From Lepisosteus oculatus (Eukaryota > Chordata > Actinopteri > Semionotiformes > Lepisosteidae), in assembly GCF_040954835.1 (NCBI RefSeq), contig NC_090711.1, positions 17,538,734 through 17,602,733 on the forward strand: DNA of 64,000 nucleotides, written 5' to 3'. Of this stretch, positions 1-9,806 are shown in pieces. Position 1 is the stretch's first letter. Every line of letters starts with the position of its first letter. The translations under genes were made by a program, and so were the position numbers. The notes under the pieces are model-generated. The model did not search any database and had not been told where the DNA came from. It saw only the letters and a list, made by a program, of their open reading frames with translations.

Positions 1-71
1 ATATGTTTGCTGTTCAGTTCTAGTTGATATACTTTTAAGATGTAGCTGTGATAATGCCTTTTTCCCATCAG
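1..71 (+). other. Intron 3' end with splice acceptor before SGNH exon (copy A)
   Basis: A T-rich stretch ends in tttttcccatcag at 59-71, a good polypyrimidine tract plus AG acceptor. The same acceptor precedes the duplicate exon at 8702. The first exon for this copy would lie left of the window. The exon begins with two bases of a split codon, so it needs a donor that leaves one base over (phase 1). Confidence 0.55.
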
Positions 72-588
72 GTCCAAAGAAAGTGTATGTCTTCGGTGAC
101 TCTATGTTGCGGGGCCTGGAGAAACTGATGCCAGCAGAGCAGGTGTGGCTGCACCCTGGCACAGCCCTGCAGCGCAGTGCCCACCAGCACCTGCACCACC
201 TCCAGGCCCTGAACAGGGATATATTACTGATCGTTAACACAGGGACCAATAACAGAGCCCTGGGTGACATCCTTAGAGCTAGGGAAGAGCTGACTGTGGC
301 AGTAAGAGCATCTCCTTGGAAGGTTCATATGGCAGTTTGCTCAGTTTTGCCACGGCTCTGCGATGCCTCTTTGCTGCTGGAGCTGTGAAAGAAGCTGCCC
401 GGGCTCTTCCACAGCTCCCCTCTCACATGGACCATGTGCAGCTCCTCAGGAGCAACAGAGTGCTTCTGCAGAACCAGCAGCCTCAGGCCTCTGCTGCTGA
501 TGGGCTTCATCTCAGTGCCACTGGGAAAAGGAGCATTTTTCAGTATATTTTACATTTTATTTCTCATTATTTTAGAACTTTAGTTTGA
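72..588 (+). pseudogene. SGNH/GDSL-hydrolase-like terminal exon, copy A (frame-shifted)
   Basis: Reading from 74 gives PKKVYVFGDSMLRGLEK, with the block-I GDS nucleophile motif at about 98-106. A TGTNN motif (block III, oxyanion Asn) follows near 238-252. A DGLHLS motif at about 499-516 fits the block-V Asp-x-x-His of the SGNH fold. The first two motifs share one frame, which stops at 388; the third lies in a second frame open to 588. The domain is therefore split by a frame change in the 316-388 overlap. The same change is present in the duplicate at 8702-9218, so it predates the duplication or is not a sequencing error. SGNH domains occur in esterases and in ORF1 proteins of some fish LINEs. 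Here the exon-intron structure argues for a spliced gene or a repeat that captured one. The substrate is unknown. Confidence 0.55.
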
Positions 589-1010
589 TTTATTTTACTA
601 GTGCCGCATTTTATTTCATAATTTACTTTTTTGTTTACTTTCATTTTGTGATATTTTTATGTTGTCAGATCAAATGCACATTTGACCAAAGTCTTGTAAA
701 TGATTACGTTTTACAAGACATGGGAAAAAAGTGCAACAATTTATTTCAACGCAATTTTAATATTAATTACTATATTTGTCATTCATACTTAATATTATGT
801 ATGACAATTATGATATTTATAATGTATACTAAGTATTTTTGTACCTCTTCAAAATGTATAAATCATTAAAGATGATTAAAAACGTATTTTCCACGTGTAA
901 GTACAATAAGATCCCGTTTTGTTTAACGATGTTATGAGTGATCCGTCTAATTTGTTGAAAAAGCTCTGTTTGTTTAATGATAAGTAGAGGACTTGGAAGT
1001 AAAAAGAGAT
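589..1010 (+). other. AT-rich 3' UTR-like segment of the SGNH unit
   Basis: This is an AT-rich segment after the SGNH stop. Two overlapping-type ATTAAA poly(A) signals lie at 865-870 and 875-880. No coding signal was seen. Parts of it recur at about 1645-1975, 9219-9610 and 10285-10580, and a short piece recurs at about 7185-7250. Confidence 0.45.
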
Positions 1011-1013
1011 GCC

Positions 1014-1170
1014 TCACACTGCTTGATTAAGTTTAAACACTAGGCTGTGATTGCAGACGCGGTCGGTGCCGTTAGCGCTCCGGGCAGCAGAGCGCCCATG
1101 AGGCACTGCGGAGCCCCGCCCGCTGACGTCACGGTGGTTTGAATCTGCGGGCGGGAGAAGGACGAGCGGC
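1014..1170 (+). promoter_or_regulatory. CpG-rich promoter of first exon, copy A (short form)
   Basis: This GC-rich block sits immediately before an ATG first exon. It holds a perfect cAMP-response element TGACGTCA at 1124-1131 and a GC-rich ccgcccgc stretch just upstream, with no clear TATA box. The same block recurs before the exon at 9807. The promoter role is inferred from composition, the CRE and its position. Confidence 0.5.
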
Positions 1171-1189
1171 ATGGCGGCACCGCGGTGCG
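1171..1189 (+). CDS. Tiny first coding exon MAAPRC+1 nt (copy A)
   Basis: ATG GCG GCA CCG CGG TGC G is followed directly by GTAAGA, a near-consensus splice donor at 1190. One base is left over. The SGNH exon acceptor supplies GT, giving a Gly codon and an in-frame join MAAPRC-G-PKKVYV. The nearest downstream SGNH exon is at 8702. The four first exons in the window differ by only one residue (C or R at position 6). Whether it is transcribed is unknown. Confidence 0.5.
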
Positions 1190-1640
1190 GTAAGAGATTT
1201 ATTTTCAAATAGTTCCTTAAAATCGCACATCCTAGCGCAGTAACTTCGAGTTGCACACTGCACAATTCAGTTCATCAGGGGTCATGGTCTGATAAGTGTA
1301 CAGCATAACGTTAACGTTTAGTCTTTTACACCTGTTCGCTGTCTTTTGATAAAAAATGTGTTTATTACAAAACGCGCAATGCGGTTATTCGGTGGTTGTT
1401 GTGTTTGTGTTACAAAGCTGTGCTCTTTGAACCGAGAGCGATGCGAAGGGCTCGTTTTGCACCTGTATCATTGTTTTAATAGCAGCAGTAGTTGCAGCTG
1501 CCTGTTATGATCGAAGCAGTAAAAAGCTCTCAGGTGAAAAATACCGCTGCGTGTTAATTCAGCATGATGCGTGCTGGCACAGCTCACAGTAGTGACGCCA
1601 TGGAACCCAGGACGGTTTTAACCGCCAGAACCCAGCTCAA
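1190..1640 (+). other. Intron 5' segment of the SGNH unit (copy A)
   Basis: This non-coding stretch after the splice donor is repeated nearly unchanged after the other three first exons (2666, 9826 and 11303). It shows no ORF, RNA gene or element ends. Conservation among copies reflects recent duplication. Confidence 0.45.
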
Positions 1641-1644
1641 CTGC

Positions 1645-2080
1645 AGTTGTAAATGATTACGTTTTACAAGACATGGGGAAAAAGTGCAACAATTTATTCC
1701 AACGCAATTTTAATATTAATTACTATATTTGTCATTCATACTTAATATTATGTATGAAAATTATGATATTTATAATGTATACTAACTGTTTTTATACCTT
1801 TCCAAAATGTAGAAATCATTAAAGACGATTAAAAACGTATTTTTCACGTGTAAGTACAATAAGATCCCGTTTTGTTAAACGATGTTATCAGTGATCCGTC
1901 TAATTTGTTGAAAAAGCTCTGTTTGTTTAATGCTAAGTAGAGGACTTGGAAGTAAAAAGAGATGCCTCACACTGCTTGATTAAGTTTAAACACTAGGCTG
2001 TGATTGCAGACGCGGTCGGTGCCGTTAGCGCTCCGGGCAGCAGAGCGCCCATGAGGCACTGCGGAGCCCCGCCCGCTCCG
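1645..2080 (+). repeat. Partial duplicate of 3' UTR and promoter start (unit B)
   Basis: From about 1650 the sequence repeats 695-1120 with a few substitutions, including the run from the tgattacgttttacaagac motif through the ccgcccgct block. The duplication joins intron sequence to 3' UTR sequence. This shows that unit B arose by a rearrangement that skipped the SGNH exon. Confidence 0.6.
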
Positions 2081-2082
2081 TG

Positions 2083-2165
2083 ACGTGGCGTGACGTGCGC
2101 GATGGGCGGGGCGCGCTTCTCCCAGACCCGCCCATCTGCTTCACAACACGAAGAGAAAAGGTGAA
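2083..2165 (+). promoter_or_regulatory. GC-box/CRE-half-site promoter-like block (unit B)
   Basis: Two TGACGT half-CREs and a GGGCGGGG GC box lie close together. About 45 nt on comes a purine-rich stretch ending in a donor-like aaaag/gtgaat near 2158. It may be an alternative non-coding first exon. It recurs at 10715-10800. The role is inferred. Confidence 0.35.
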
Positions 2166-2459
2166 TTTTTCTATAGGATATGCCTCTTGTGTATGAAATT
2201 CAAGTATTTTAAACGTTTAATTAAGAAGTAAAACACTTCCAGCGTACACGAAGATTGTAAGCTGATCACGAGGATGAAAAGTCACCAGACGTACTGAACG
2301 CATTATTTTATTTTTTAATAAAAATATTCTGCCTCGTCAGAAGTCCAGCAACGGGCTGTCACCGTCCCTCGACACGTTACAAACTCGGTCTGTTACAGTA
2401 TCCTGGCTTTCTTGACAATTACTGATATTTCGACAGAAACACAGGCGCTGAGCTCCGTG

Positions 2460-2646
2460 ACGAGTCTACAGGCAGACACGAGCACCGCGCGCGCTTCCAC
2501 TCTACCGTCCCTCCTCCCTGGCGCGCGCGGGGGCAGGCGGGGTGACGTCAGCTCTCGCGAGAGGCGAGCTCAGCCGAGCCCGACGGAGCCACGCCCCGCT
2601 GACGTCACGGCGGTTTGAATCTGCGGGCGGGAGAAGGACGAGCGGC
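2460..2646 (+). promoter_or_regulatory. CpG-island promoter with two CREs and a TCTCGCGAGA element (unit B)
   Basis: A CpG-dense stretch contains TGACGTCA at 2543-2550 and again at 2600-2607. The palindrome TCTCGCGAGA at 2553-2562 is the CGCG element known at vertebrate CpG-island promoters and bound by BANP. It ends directly at the ATG first exon at 2647. Duplicate sites lie at 11180-11187, 11190-11199 and 11238-11245. Confidence 0.6.
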
Positions 2647-2665
2647 ATGGCGGCACCGCGGCGCG
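2647..2665 (+). CDS. Tiny first coding exon MAAPRR+1 nt (copy B)
   Basis: This has the same exon structure as 1171-1189 but an Arg codon (CGC) as codon 6. A GTAAGA donor starts at 2666. Of the four copies, this one and the copy at 11284 carry the fuller promoter. It could splice to the SGNH acceptor at 8702 across about 6 kb of intron that now holds three repeats. Confidence 0.5.
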
Positions 2666-3055
2666 GTAAGAGATTTATTTTCAAATAGTTGCTTAAAATC
2701 CCACATCCTAGCGCAGTAACTTCAAGTTATTTGGTTACTGCACAATTCAGTTAATCGGGGTCATAGTCTGATCAGTGTACAGCATAACGTTAACGTTTAG
2801 TCTTTTACACCTGTTCGCTGTCTTTTGATAAAAAATGTGTTTATTGCAAAACGCGCAATGCGGTTATTCGGTGGTTGTTGTGTTTGTGTTGGAAAGCTGT
2901 GCTCTTTGAACCGAGAGCGATGCGAAGGGCTCGTTTTGCACCTGTATCATTGTTTTAATAGCGGCAGTAGTTGCAGCTGATCAGAGCTGTAAGGTGAAAA
3001 AATACCACTGTGTGTTAATTCAGCATGATGCGCGCTGGCACAGCTCACAGTAGAC
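2666..3055 (+). other. Intron 5' segment (copy B), cut short at 3055
   Basis: This matches 1190-1600 until about 3055, where it stops and LINE-derived sequence begins. No gene was seen in it. Confidence 0.45.
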
Positions 3056-3056
3056 A

Positions 3057-3320
3057 CGGTGGATGAATTAATACCCTTATTCATTTATTCCTTTTTTAAT
3101 TGTATAATGTTAGCAAGCCCAGAGGGGGTTGGGCAGCCAGTTGACCTTGGACCCCTAGAGGTTTCTTTTCTAATTACTTACTGAGGAGTTTTGGGTTCCT
3201 TTCCTCCGTTGTCTTCTGGTCTGTATTCACATGCATGGTCACCTGCTTTGTTAAGCGCCTTGGAGCAACCTTGTTGTGAAAGGCGCTATATAAAAATAGA
3301 TTCAATTGAATTTGGGTCTG
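3057..3320 (+). mobile_element. L2-type LINE (or L2-tailed SINE) 3' end
   Basis: The segment reads like the 3' UTR of fish L2-clade elements. A ggagttttgggttcctttcc region is followed by aagcgccttggagcaacc and aggcgctatataaaaatag, then a short attgaatt-type repeat tail ending near 3320. No ORF remains. Assignment is by recalled resemblance of the tail, and the 5' limit is uncertain. Confidence 0.6.
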
Positions 3321-3531
3321 AGTTTGGAAAGCTTAACCTATCGGCTACAACGAAAAACTTACACGCTAGGCTCAAACTGTCAGTCACATGGCTGTGTGTG
3401 TCGCTTAAGCCACTACTATTTGGCTTTCTAGTTGTGGGGGTGGGAAGGCGCCCCCTCTGGGTGCCTGACTTGTCGCCGTCTTTAACCGCTCTGGTGCCGA
3501 GCCGCAGCGACTGAGAGACCCTGAGAAAGAA
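3321..3531. other. Unassigned spacer before the transposase-like gene
   Basis: This is GC-moderate unique-looking sequence. It may be the 5' flank or UTR of the decayed gene that follows. No terminal inverted repeats could be recognised by eye. Confidence 0.3.
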
Positions 3532-6500
3532 AATGAATCCTGAGAAAGCGCTTGTGTGCCCTGGTGGTAAGGGATAGCAAAACATCAGCAGCTACTGCGA
3601 GGAATCGGGGATAGATGTAATCAGAGTTAAAATCTGAACGAATTCAAAAACTAGATGTTACAATCCTGAGGAACAGAGCGATGATGGAGATGAACACATT
3701 TTCCGGAGCCAAGAAATCAAATAGGAATCAAGTTTTCTGATATCTGAAATCACAATTTCGATCTAGGTCTTGAACATAAAAAACAATATTTTCAGAGAGT
3801 GGTTGGTTTGTATGTACAGAGGATCATTGATAAGAAATCCCGCTTAAGAAAAAGTGAAAGGGAAGATTTTGACCTCCAGATGTTTGCTCTGCCCCTAGTA
3901 AGAAAGGAGAGCAGTGAAATTTCAGCTGCAGAAGATGCGCAGCGAACAGCGAGCACTAGCTGTGCTTGTGATGTGAGATCAGAAACGGGTGAATTCAGTG
4001 CTGTAAAGTGCACTAATGAGGTAGTAGGTGAATTAGGAGCACAGTTTTAATGTGCATAGATGAATGGAAGAATGCAGGAAGCTAGATGATGAAAGAGCTA
4101 GGTTAGACAAGAAAAAAAGAGAGAGGACTTCTGCTTTATAAGGCTGAAACTGAAATTCAAGCTCTCAAAATAAATAAGCAAGGCAAATGAAAAGTTAGCG
4201 TATGGAGGTTTTAGGAATGTGAATAAAAGGCTTAAACGTCGGGATAGTAAAATTAAAATGTGGAGTGTGAGCAGGCAGTCATTTTGAATGAACAGGAGAA
4301 AAGTGAGCCAGAGAAGGAAAGGGCACAGCTAGAGAAGAGTATTGATGAATTGCATGAACAGTTGCAAATCCTTAGATATACAAATAAAGGAATCGCAGAA
4401 GGTTGCGTGTCACAAAAGGAAATGTGATTCTGAAGCAGATTGAGCAGATGGGGTGAGGGACCTGAACGAGCAGGTGCACTTCTGGCAGGGAGAACATGAA
4501 GGCTTGAAAACAGAGACAGAGGGGCGAGTGAGTCACAATATGAGCACATGTGAAAAAGGAGAGTATAGTGATGCTGGAAGAGAGGCTTATATGGAGTTAG
4601 TTGCAAACATGGGTGTTGGTGCAGGAAAGGCTTCTCAGACAGTCAGAATGTTTTTGGATAAATTGGTAAATATTCAGGTTGACAGATTGGCAGGGGAAAG
4701 TTTTTGTAAATATCTCGTGTTAGAAGCAGGGCAAGTTTCTTTGCAACATCTGAAAGAAAAACTGTTGCAAAGTAATTTAAGCCTTGCCACAGATGGGACC
4801 ACTAAATATGGCCATAAATATGGAACTGCAGGGATTTCTTTCCAGGAGGGTAGCAGAATGCATTTAGGACTCGGAGAGCAGGCGTCGGGTTCAGCTCAGC
4901 GCATATTTGACACGGTTAGAGAGGTGGTGCAAGATGTTATCAGTGGAAGCACGGATTCGCATGCAACACGTTCCGAGAAGGAAATGTTCTGCAAAATTAC
5001 AAATCTAATGGGCGACAGGGCAAGTACAGAAAACAAATTAGTGAAATCCTGGCGCAGTACAGAGCTGAAATCTTCCCTGAAATTGTAGATGGATTTGATG
5101 ACCTCAGTGAGACAGAGTAGGGAGGATCGGGGTTATCAATGAGTTGTTCTGTGGATTGCATTTAATTGATGGCTTGGCACATCAGGCCAATGTTACACTT
5201 TCTGTCTGGGAAGGCATGATTGTTGGTGGTGAAAAGGTGGACAGTGCTACTTTAGACTGGATGCACAGAACGGTTGGAGAGAGTGGTAGTTAGATTGATT
5301 AGATCAGTGTGCAAAGCTGTCCATGAAAGAGGGTGTGAGAAAAGTGGCAAATCTGTGCAGTTCAGATCTTTTCGTTGAGTCAGGGGAAATCTGATCATGT
5401 CCCTCTGGTTCCCTTTAAAGGAAACTTGCAGCTGGAGTTTATTTTTTATGTGCTGAATTGCTGGAAATCACGCTTGATATATGTAATGAAAACAAATGAA
5501 TAGAAGCAGTGTTTGAGGATTTGAGTGTAGGTCAGTTCACTGCAGGATGCTGAGCACTGGGAATTATTTGTAAATTAGTGACACAGCCTTTGTGGAAAGC
5601 TCTGGGGAAAAAAGAGCATGTTTTAGAAATGAATTCAAGATACAGGGAGCTAGTGTGCAAACTGAAGAATGGCAGGATGATAGCAGTATGTTAGTCAGCT
5701 TGTTTACTGACACACAGGTACATTCTGGACCTGATCTGCAGAACCTAACAGAACAGAGGAGCCCTGAATCTGAGGACATGACTAGACAGGCTGTGGAACT
5801 GATCCTTGCTAGTTTTGTAAAGGTGTGTTGTAGGATGGTAGCAGATCATTTAGAATATGGCAGGTATGATGAGGTTTCAGAGGAGATGTTTGAAAAGCTT
5901 GAATTAGCACCCAAGACGAATGTCAGCCGTGAGAGGGATTTTGGAATCTTTGACAATTTACTTAAAGTTAAGGCCAGAGCAACAGCATTAGCTGTCGGGG
6001 GTATGGTTATGTTCAAGGAGAACAGGTCTTGGCAGTGGCTTGAAAAACTGGATTCTGAAAAGAAGGCAGAAGTTTTATCTCAAGCTTGAGTATCAGTTAA
6101 AGAGCAGAGGGCTGTGTTTCGTGAGAGGATGGCTAGGATAAGAGATGCCAGGTTGCGGACACTTTGAGAGAAGAAGGAAAAAAAGATAGAAAAGGAAACA
6201 AGAGATATAAGGACAAAGGAAGTACTAACGGTAGAGACAGGAGAGTATGGGGGAGTTTGGAACAGCGAGGAAGAAATAGACGAGCAACTGAGGAATTTAG
6301 ATGAGGACAAGAAGCTTCCTGCAGTTACAACACAGTTGAGGTTTAGGAGACTTGTGAGAGGAATGAAACATGAAAATGGAGTTTTCAATTTTTCAAAGGA
6401 CAGGAAAAGGCTTAGTCTAGAACAGCTCATTGATCATTTAAAAAAGGTGTTGTCTGCAGGCCAGAGGAAATCCCAGCTGCATCTAGAGAAGACAAAGATT

Positions 6501-7054
6501 ATTGTTTGGCACCGTCAGAACGCATTGTTAAAGAAAAGGCAGAGTTTTTAAAGGAGGCCGTTAAGCAGCATTTTAAGGCTAGAGATCTAGGTAGAAAACA
6601 GGTTGGTATTGAAAGATGAAGATTCCTATGTTAATTAAACCAGAACACTTGTTAGGAAAGAGAGTTAGACATGCCTTTGAGAAAGCTAGGAAGGTGTGGT
6701 ACAAGGGCACAGTTGCTGAAATGAGACTAGATGCCCAGGAGTATATTTTTTTAAATAAAATATGCATTTTGAAAAATGTGGTGGTTTGCTTTGTGGACAG
6801 ATGATGTGGATAGTTGTTTAGAATCGCTTCCTGTTAGTGCAGAGGAGTTCGTAGGCAAGAAAGTAGAGCCCATGTTTGTGAGCAGTGAAGATGGGAGTGA
6901 ATGTTGGCGGCCAGGCAGGGCAGTCCGTGCAGATAGAACAGGAGACTTGTTTGTCGTGGATTATGTAGAGGGCGGTGATGATGAAGTTAGTGGCATAATT
7001 GAGTATCCATTGTTAGATGATCGCATGGATAATGAGGTGAGGATTGTTGCTTAA
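3532..7054 (+). pseudogene. Decayed transposase-like multicopy gene with C-terminal Tudor-like segments
   Basis: Coding-like sequence continues on one strand across about 3.5 kb but is broken by many stops and frame changes. A possible start is ATG at 3532 (MNPEKALVCPGG). A Lys/Glu-rich, coiled-coil-like N-terminal part follows (about 3800-4450). The best-preserved block is 4453-5088: a helical stretch, then a LATDGTTKYGHKYGT motif near 4783, resembling DDE-like 'TDGTT' motifs of uncharacterised repetitive proteins in fish and invertebrates. Another block is at 5592-6089, containing KTNVSRERDFGIFD. A Lys/Glu-rich coil lies at about 6100-6440. Two LxGKRV/VGKKV Tudor- or Agenet-like segments follow at about 6640-6720 and 6860-7050. 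I do not recognise the family by name. The resemblance to a DNA-transposon-encoded protein is inferred. It lies between the two copies of the SGNH block. Confidence 0.5.
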
Positions 7055-7280
7055 GTTCCAGGCTGTTGCTAATGTTACGCTGTGTGTCAGATGCAGATAA
7101 TTTTGAGGAAGACAAAAAGGAAAACATCTGGTAGCCGATGCTGATGCGTCAGGTAGGATGTTGAACAGTGAATAATGTAAATATTTTCTACGTGTAACAT
7201 AATTAGAAAGTACAATAAGATCCCGTTTTGTTTAAAGATGTTATCTTTGTTATGGTGAAAAGCTGATCCCTGGAGCCAGC
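7055..7280. repeat. Repeat-derived spacer including SGNH 3' UTR fragment
   Basis: It contains a fragment (about 7185-7250) like the SGNH-unit 3' UTR, with the ataagatcccgttttgttta motif also found near 908, 9545 and 10497. It is flanked by gctgatgcgtcaggtagg (7139) and gctgatccctggagccag (7261). Versions of these two also occur at 8430 and 8450 beyond the Penelope insert. No gene was seen. Confidence 0.4.
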
Positions 7281-7293
7281 ATCTTAAGATATC
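7281..7293. repeat. Target-site duplication, left copy (13 bp)
   Basis: The sequence atcttaagatatc is identical to 8361-8373 and bounds the Penelope-like insert. The first ten bases form a perfect palindrome. Confidence 0.75.
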
Positions 7294-8360
7294 AAGTTCG
7301 ACATCGGCTTCCAGAACCAAGCCCTCAAAATGTTCTCCTTTTTCATCAACAGAGGATACCCCAGCAGTGTGATTGACAGGGCCCTCGCCCGAGCCAAAAA
7401 CACCCCTCAGACCATCAACTCGATCAGGAACTCCCGCCGTAACAACCGCATTCCTTTGGTGCTTCCCTACCACCCCAACACACTTCCTATCCCCAGGACT
7501 ATTAACCACAACTTTTCCATCCTACAGGATGATCCCTCCATTGGAGCCCTCTTTTCTGACTGCCCCATCATCTCATATCGCCAATCACCTAATCTGCGCA
7601 ACTTTCTTGTTCACAGCTCCCTTGACGGCCCTCAGAAACCATCCACACCAGCACCTTCCCTTGCAACAGAGTTCGCTGTATCACCTGCAAGTACACAGCC
7701 ACCACCACACTCATTCATGGCCCCTCAGGACAATTCCGCATCACCCAGATGGCATCTTGTACCTCCAGCAACCTTATTTATTGTATCTCCTGCAGTAAAT
7801 GCCCAGCCATCCACATTGGAGAAACAGGAAGGAGACTTGGAGATGGCTTCAGAGAACACGTCAGGGCTGTGAAGATTAAAGATCTCTCCAAGCCCATTGT
7901 TTCTCATTTCACCTCATATGGCCACGACCACTCTAATCTCTCTGTCTGTGTTCTCAAAGACGGTTTTCCGAACTCATACATCAGATACACCACCGAAACC
8001 AAAATTATTCTGCAGCTAGGATCACACATTCTCCCTTCTCTTAACGACAGACTACTGTTCTTTTAAATTTTCTCCATTCATTGGAAGTTTCATTTCACAC
8101 CTTTCTGCACCCATTTTGACTTCACACCTCTTGATTGGCCTCTCTGTCTGTCCCCTGCTCCTGCCTCTCAATCCTCCTCCCTCCCAGTCTTTGTTCTCCT
8201 GCTAATTTACCTTTGCTGACTGCCCTGTCTCTCTCACACCTGAAGAAGGCTCCATGGCCAAAACGTCGTGTTCTTTCTTCTTTTTTTCAGCATGGAATAA
8301 ACCCATTACTTGTTCCTTTGCAGCCTACGCATGCTGACATAGCTCCCCACCTGAACTACT
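7294..8360 (+). mobile_element. Penelope-like retroelement, 5'-truncated, with GIY-YIG endonuclease end
   Basis: Residues from 7330 (YPSSVIDRALARAK, then LVLPYHPNTLP, then LRNFLVHSSL) match the order of motifs at the end of the Penelope reverse-transcriptase region. A CITCKYTAT zinc-binding stretch follows. The GIY-YIG nuclease part (NLIYCISCSKCP, HIGETGRRLGD, FREHV) lies in another frame at 7749-8066, ending in a stop near 8064. The 5' part of the reverse transcriptase is missing, so the copy is dead. A 13-bp direct repeat flanks it, and the 3' UTR (8067-8360) holds a hammerhead-like motif. Confidence 0.75.
8236..8272 (+). ncRNA. Relic hammerhead-ribozyme motif in the Penelope 3' UTR
   Basis: CTGAAGA at 8240-8246 fits the CUGANGA core. 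A short GGC/GCC stem follows with a small loop. Then comes CAAAAC where an active core would have CGAAAC, followed by GTC. Penelope-like elements are known to carry minimal hammerhead motifs. The altered GAAA box suggests this copy is inactive. Confidence 0.45.
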
Positions 8361-8373
8361 ATCTTAAGATATC
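8361..8373. repeat. Target-site duplication, right copy (13 bp)
   Basis: Identical to 7281-7293; it marks the right edge of the Penelope-like insert. Confidence 0.75.
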
Positions 8374-8618
8374 TGTATTTGTGGATACCTAGGGAGTAAA
8401 TTAATTTGGAAACATGCAGATTATGGGTGCTGATGCGCCAGGGAGGTCAAAAGGCTGATCCCTGGAGCCAGTAATATGAAATTAATTAAATTTAATTAAA
8501 AAATTAAATCCTCTATACATAACTTCCCTGTGCCTTCAGATAGCTGGTTTCCAGCACTGTGTATAGTTAGTCGTTAGTTATAATTTTTAACATTTACATT
8601 GTCATTGTTATTCATTGA
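8374..8618. other. Spacer with second copy of the gctgat direct-repeat pair
   Basis: It holds gctgatgcgccagggagg at 8430 and gctgatccctggagccag at 8450, then AT-rich sequence up to the start of the duplicated SGNH block. No gene was seen. Confidence 0.4.
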
Positions 8619-8701
8619 ATATGTTTGCTGTTCAGTTCTAGTTGATATACTTTTAAGATGTATCTTATGATGTAGCTGTGATAATGCCTTTTTCCCATCA
8701 G

Positions 8702-9218
8702 GTCCAAAGAAAGTGTATGTCCTCGGTGACTCTATGTTGCGGGGCCTGGAGAAACTGATGCCAGCAGAGCAGGGGTGGCTGCACCCTGGCACAGCCCTGC
8801 AGCGCAGTGCCCACCAGCACCTGCACCACCTCCAGGCCCTGAACGGGGATATATCACTGATCGTTAACACAGGGACCAATAACAGAGCCCTGGGTGACAT
8901 CCTTAGAGCTAGGGAAGAGCTGACTGTGGCAGTAAGAGCATCTCCTTGGAAGGTTCATATGGTAGTTTGCTCAGTTTTGCCACGGCTCTGCGATGCCTCT
9001 TTGCTGCTGGAGCTGTGAAAGAAGCTGCCCGGGCTCTTCCACAGCTCCCCTCTCACATGGACCACGTGCAGCTCCTCAGGAGCAACAGAGTGCTTCTGCA
9101 GAACCAGCAGCCTCAGGCCTCTGCTGCTGATGGGCTTCATCTCAGTGCCACTGGGAAAAGGAGCATTTTTCAGTATATTTTACATTTTATTTCTCATTAT
9201 TTTAGAACTTTAGTTTGA
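8702..9218 (+). pseudogene. SGNH/GDSL-hydrolase-like terminal exon, copy C (frame-shifted)
   Basis: Duplicate of 72-588 with substitutions: Val-Leu-Gly-Asp-Ser in place of Val-Phe-Gly-Asp-Ser, and an Asn-Gly-Asp in place of Asn-Arg-Asp. It has the same acceptor, the same GDS and TGTNN motifs, and the DGLHLS motif in a second frame after a shared frame change (first frame ends at 9018, second at 9218). Upstream first exons at 1171 and 2647 are phase-compatible. This is the only SGNH exon in the window with potential first exons 5' of it. Confidence 0.55.
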
Positions 9219-9645
9219 TTTATTTTACTAGTGCCGCATTTTATTTCATAATTTACTTTTTTGTTTACTTTCATTTTGTGATATTTTTATGTTGTCAGAT
9301 CAAATGCACATTTGACCAAGGTCTTGTAAATGATTACGTTTTACAAGACATGGGAAAAAAGTGCAACAATTTATTCCAACGCAATTTTAATATGAATTAC
9401 TATATTTGTCATTGATACTTAATATTATGTATGACAATTATTATATTTAAAATTTATACTAACTGTTTTTGTACCTTTCCAAAATGTATAAATCATTAAA
9501 GACGATTAACAACGTATTATATTCCACGTGTAACGTAATTAGAAAGATCCCGTTTTGTTTAAAGATGTTATCAATGATCCGTCTAATTTATTGAAAAAGC
9601 TCTGTTTGTTTAATGCTAAGGAAAGGACTTGGAAGTAAAAAGAGA
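9219..9645 (+). other. AT-rich 3' UTR-like segment (copy C)
   Basis: Counterpart of 589-1010, with an attaaa signal near 9495. No gene was seen. Confidence 0.45.
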
Positions 9646-9649
9646 TGCC

Positions 9650-9806
9650 TCACACTGCTTGATTAAGTTTAAACACTAGGCTGTGATTGCAGACGCGGTC
9701 GGTGCCGTTAGCGCTCCGGGCAGCAGAGCGCCCATGAGGCACTGCGGAGCCACGCCCGCTGACGTCACGGCGGTTTGAATCTGCGGGCGGGAGAAGGACG
9801 AGCGGC
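9650..9806 (+). promoter_or_regulatory. CpG-rich promoter of first exon, copy C (short form)
   Basis: Counterpart of 1014-1170, with the CRE TGACGTCA at 9760-9767 just before the ATG exon. Confidence 0.5.

Noticed and set aside
585-869. Open frame after the SGNH exon (about 94 codons)
   Set aside because: It is AT-rich, hydrophobic by composition, lies in the 3' UTR with poly(A) signals, and is not kept at full length in the duplicate.
3191-3585. Open frames on both strands around the L2 tail
   Set aside because: They cross the LINE 3' UTR and its simple-repeat end and show no domain.
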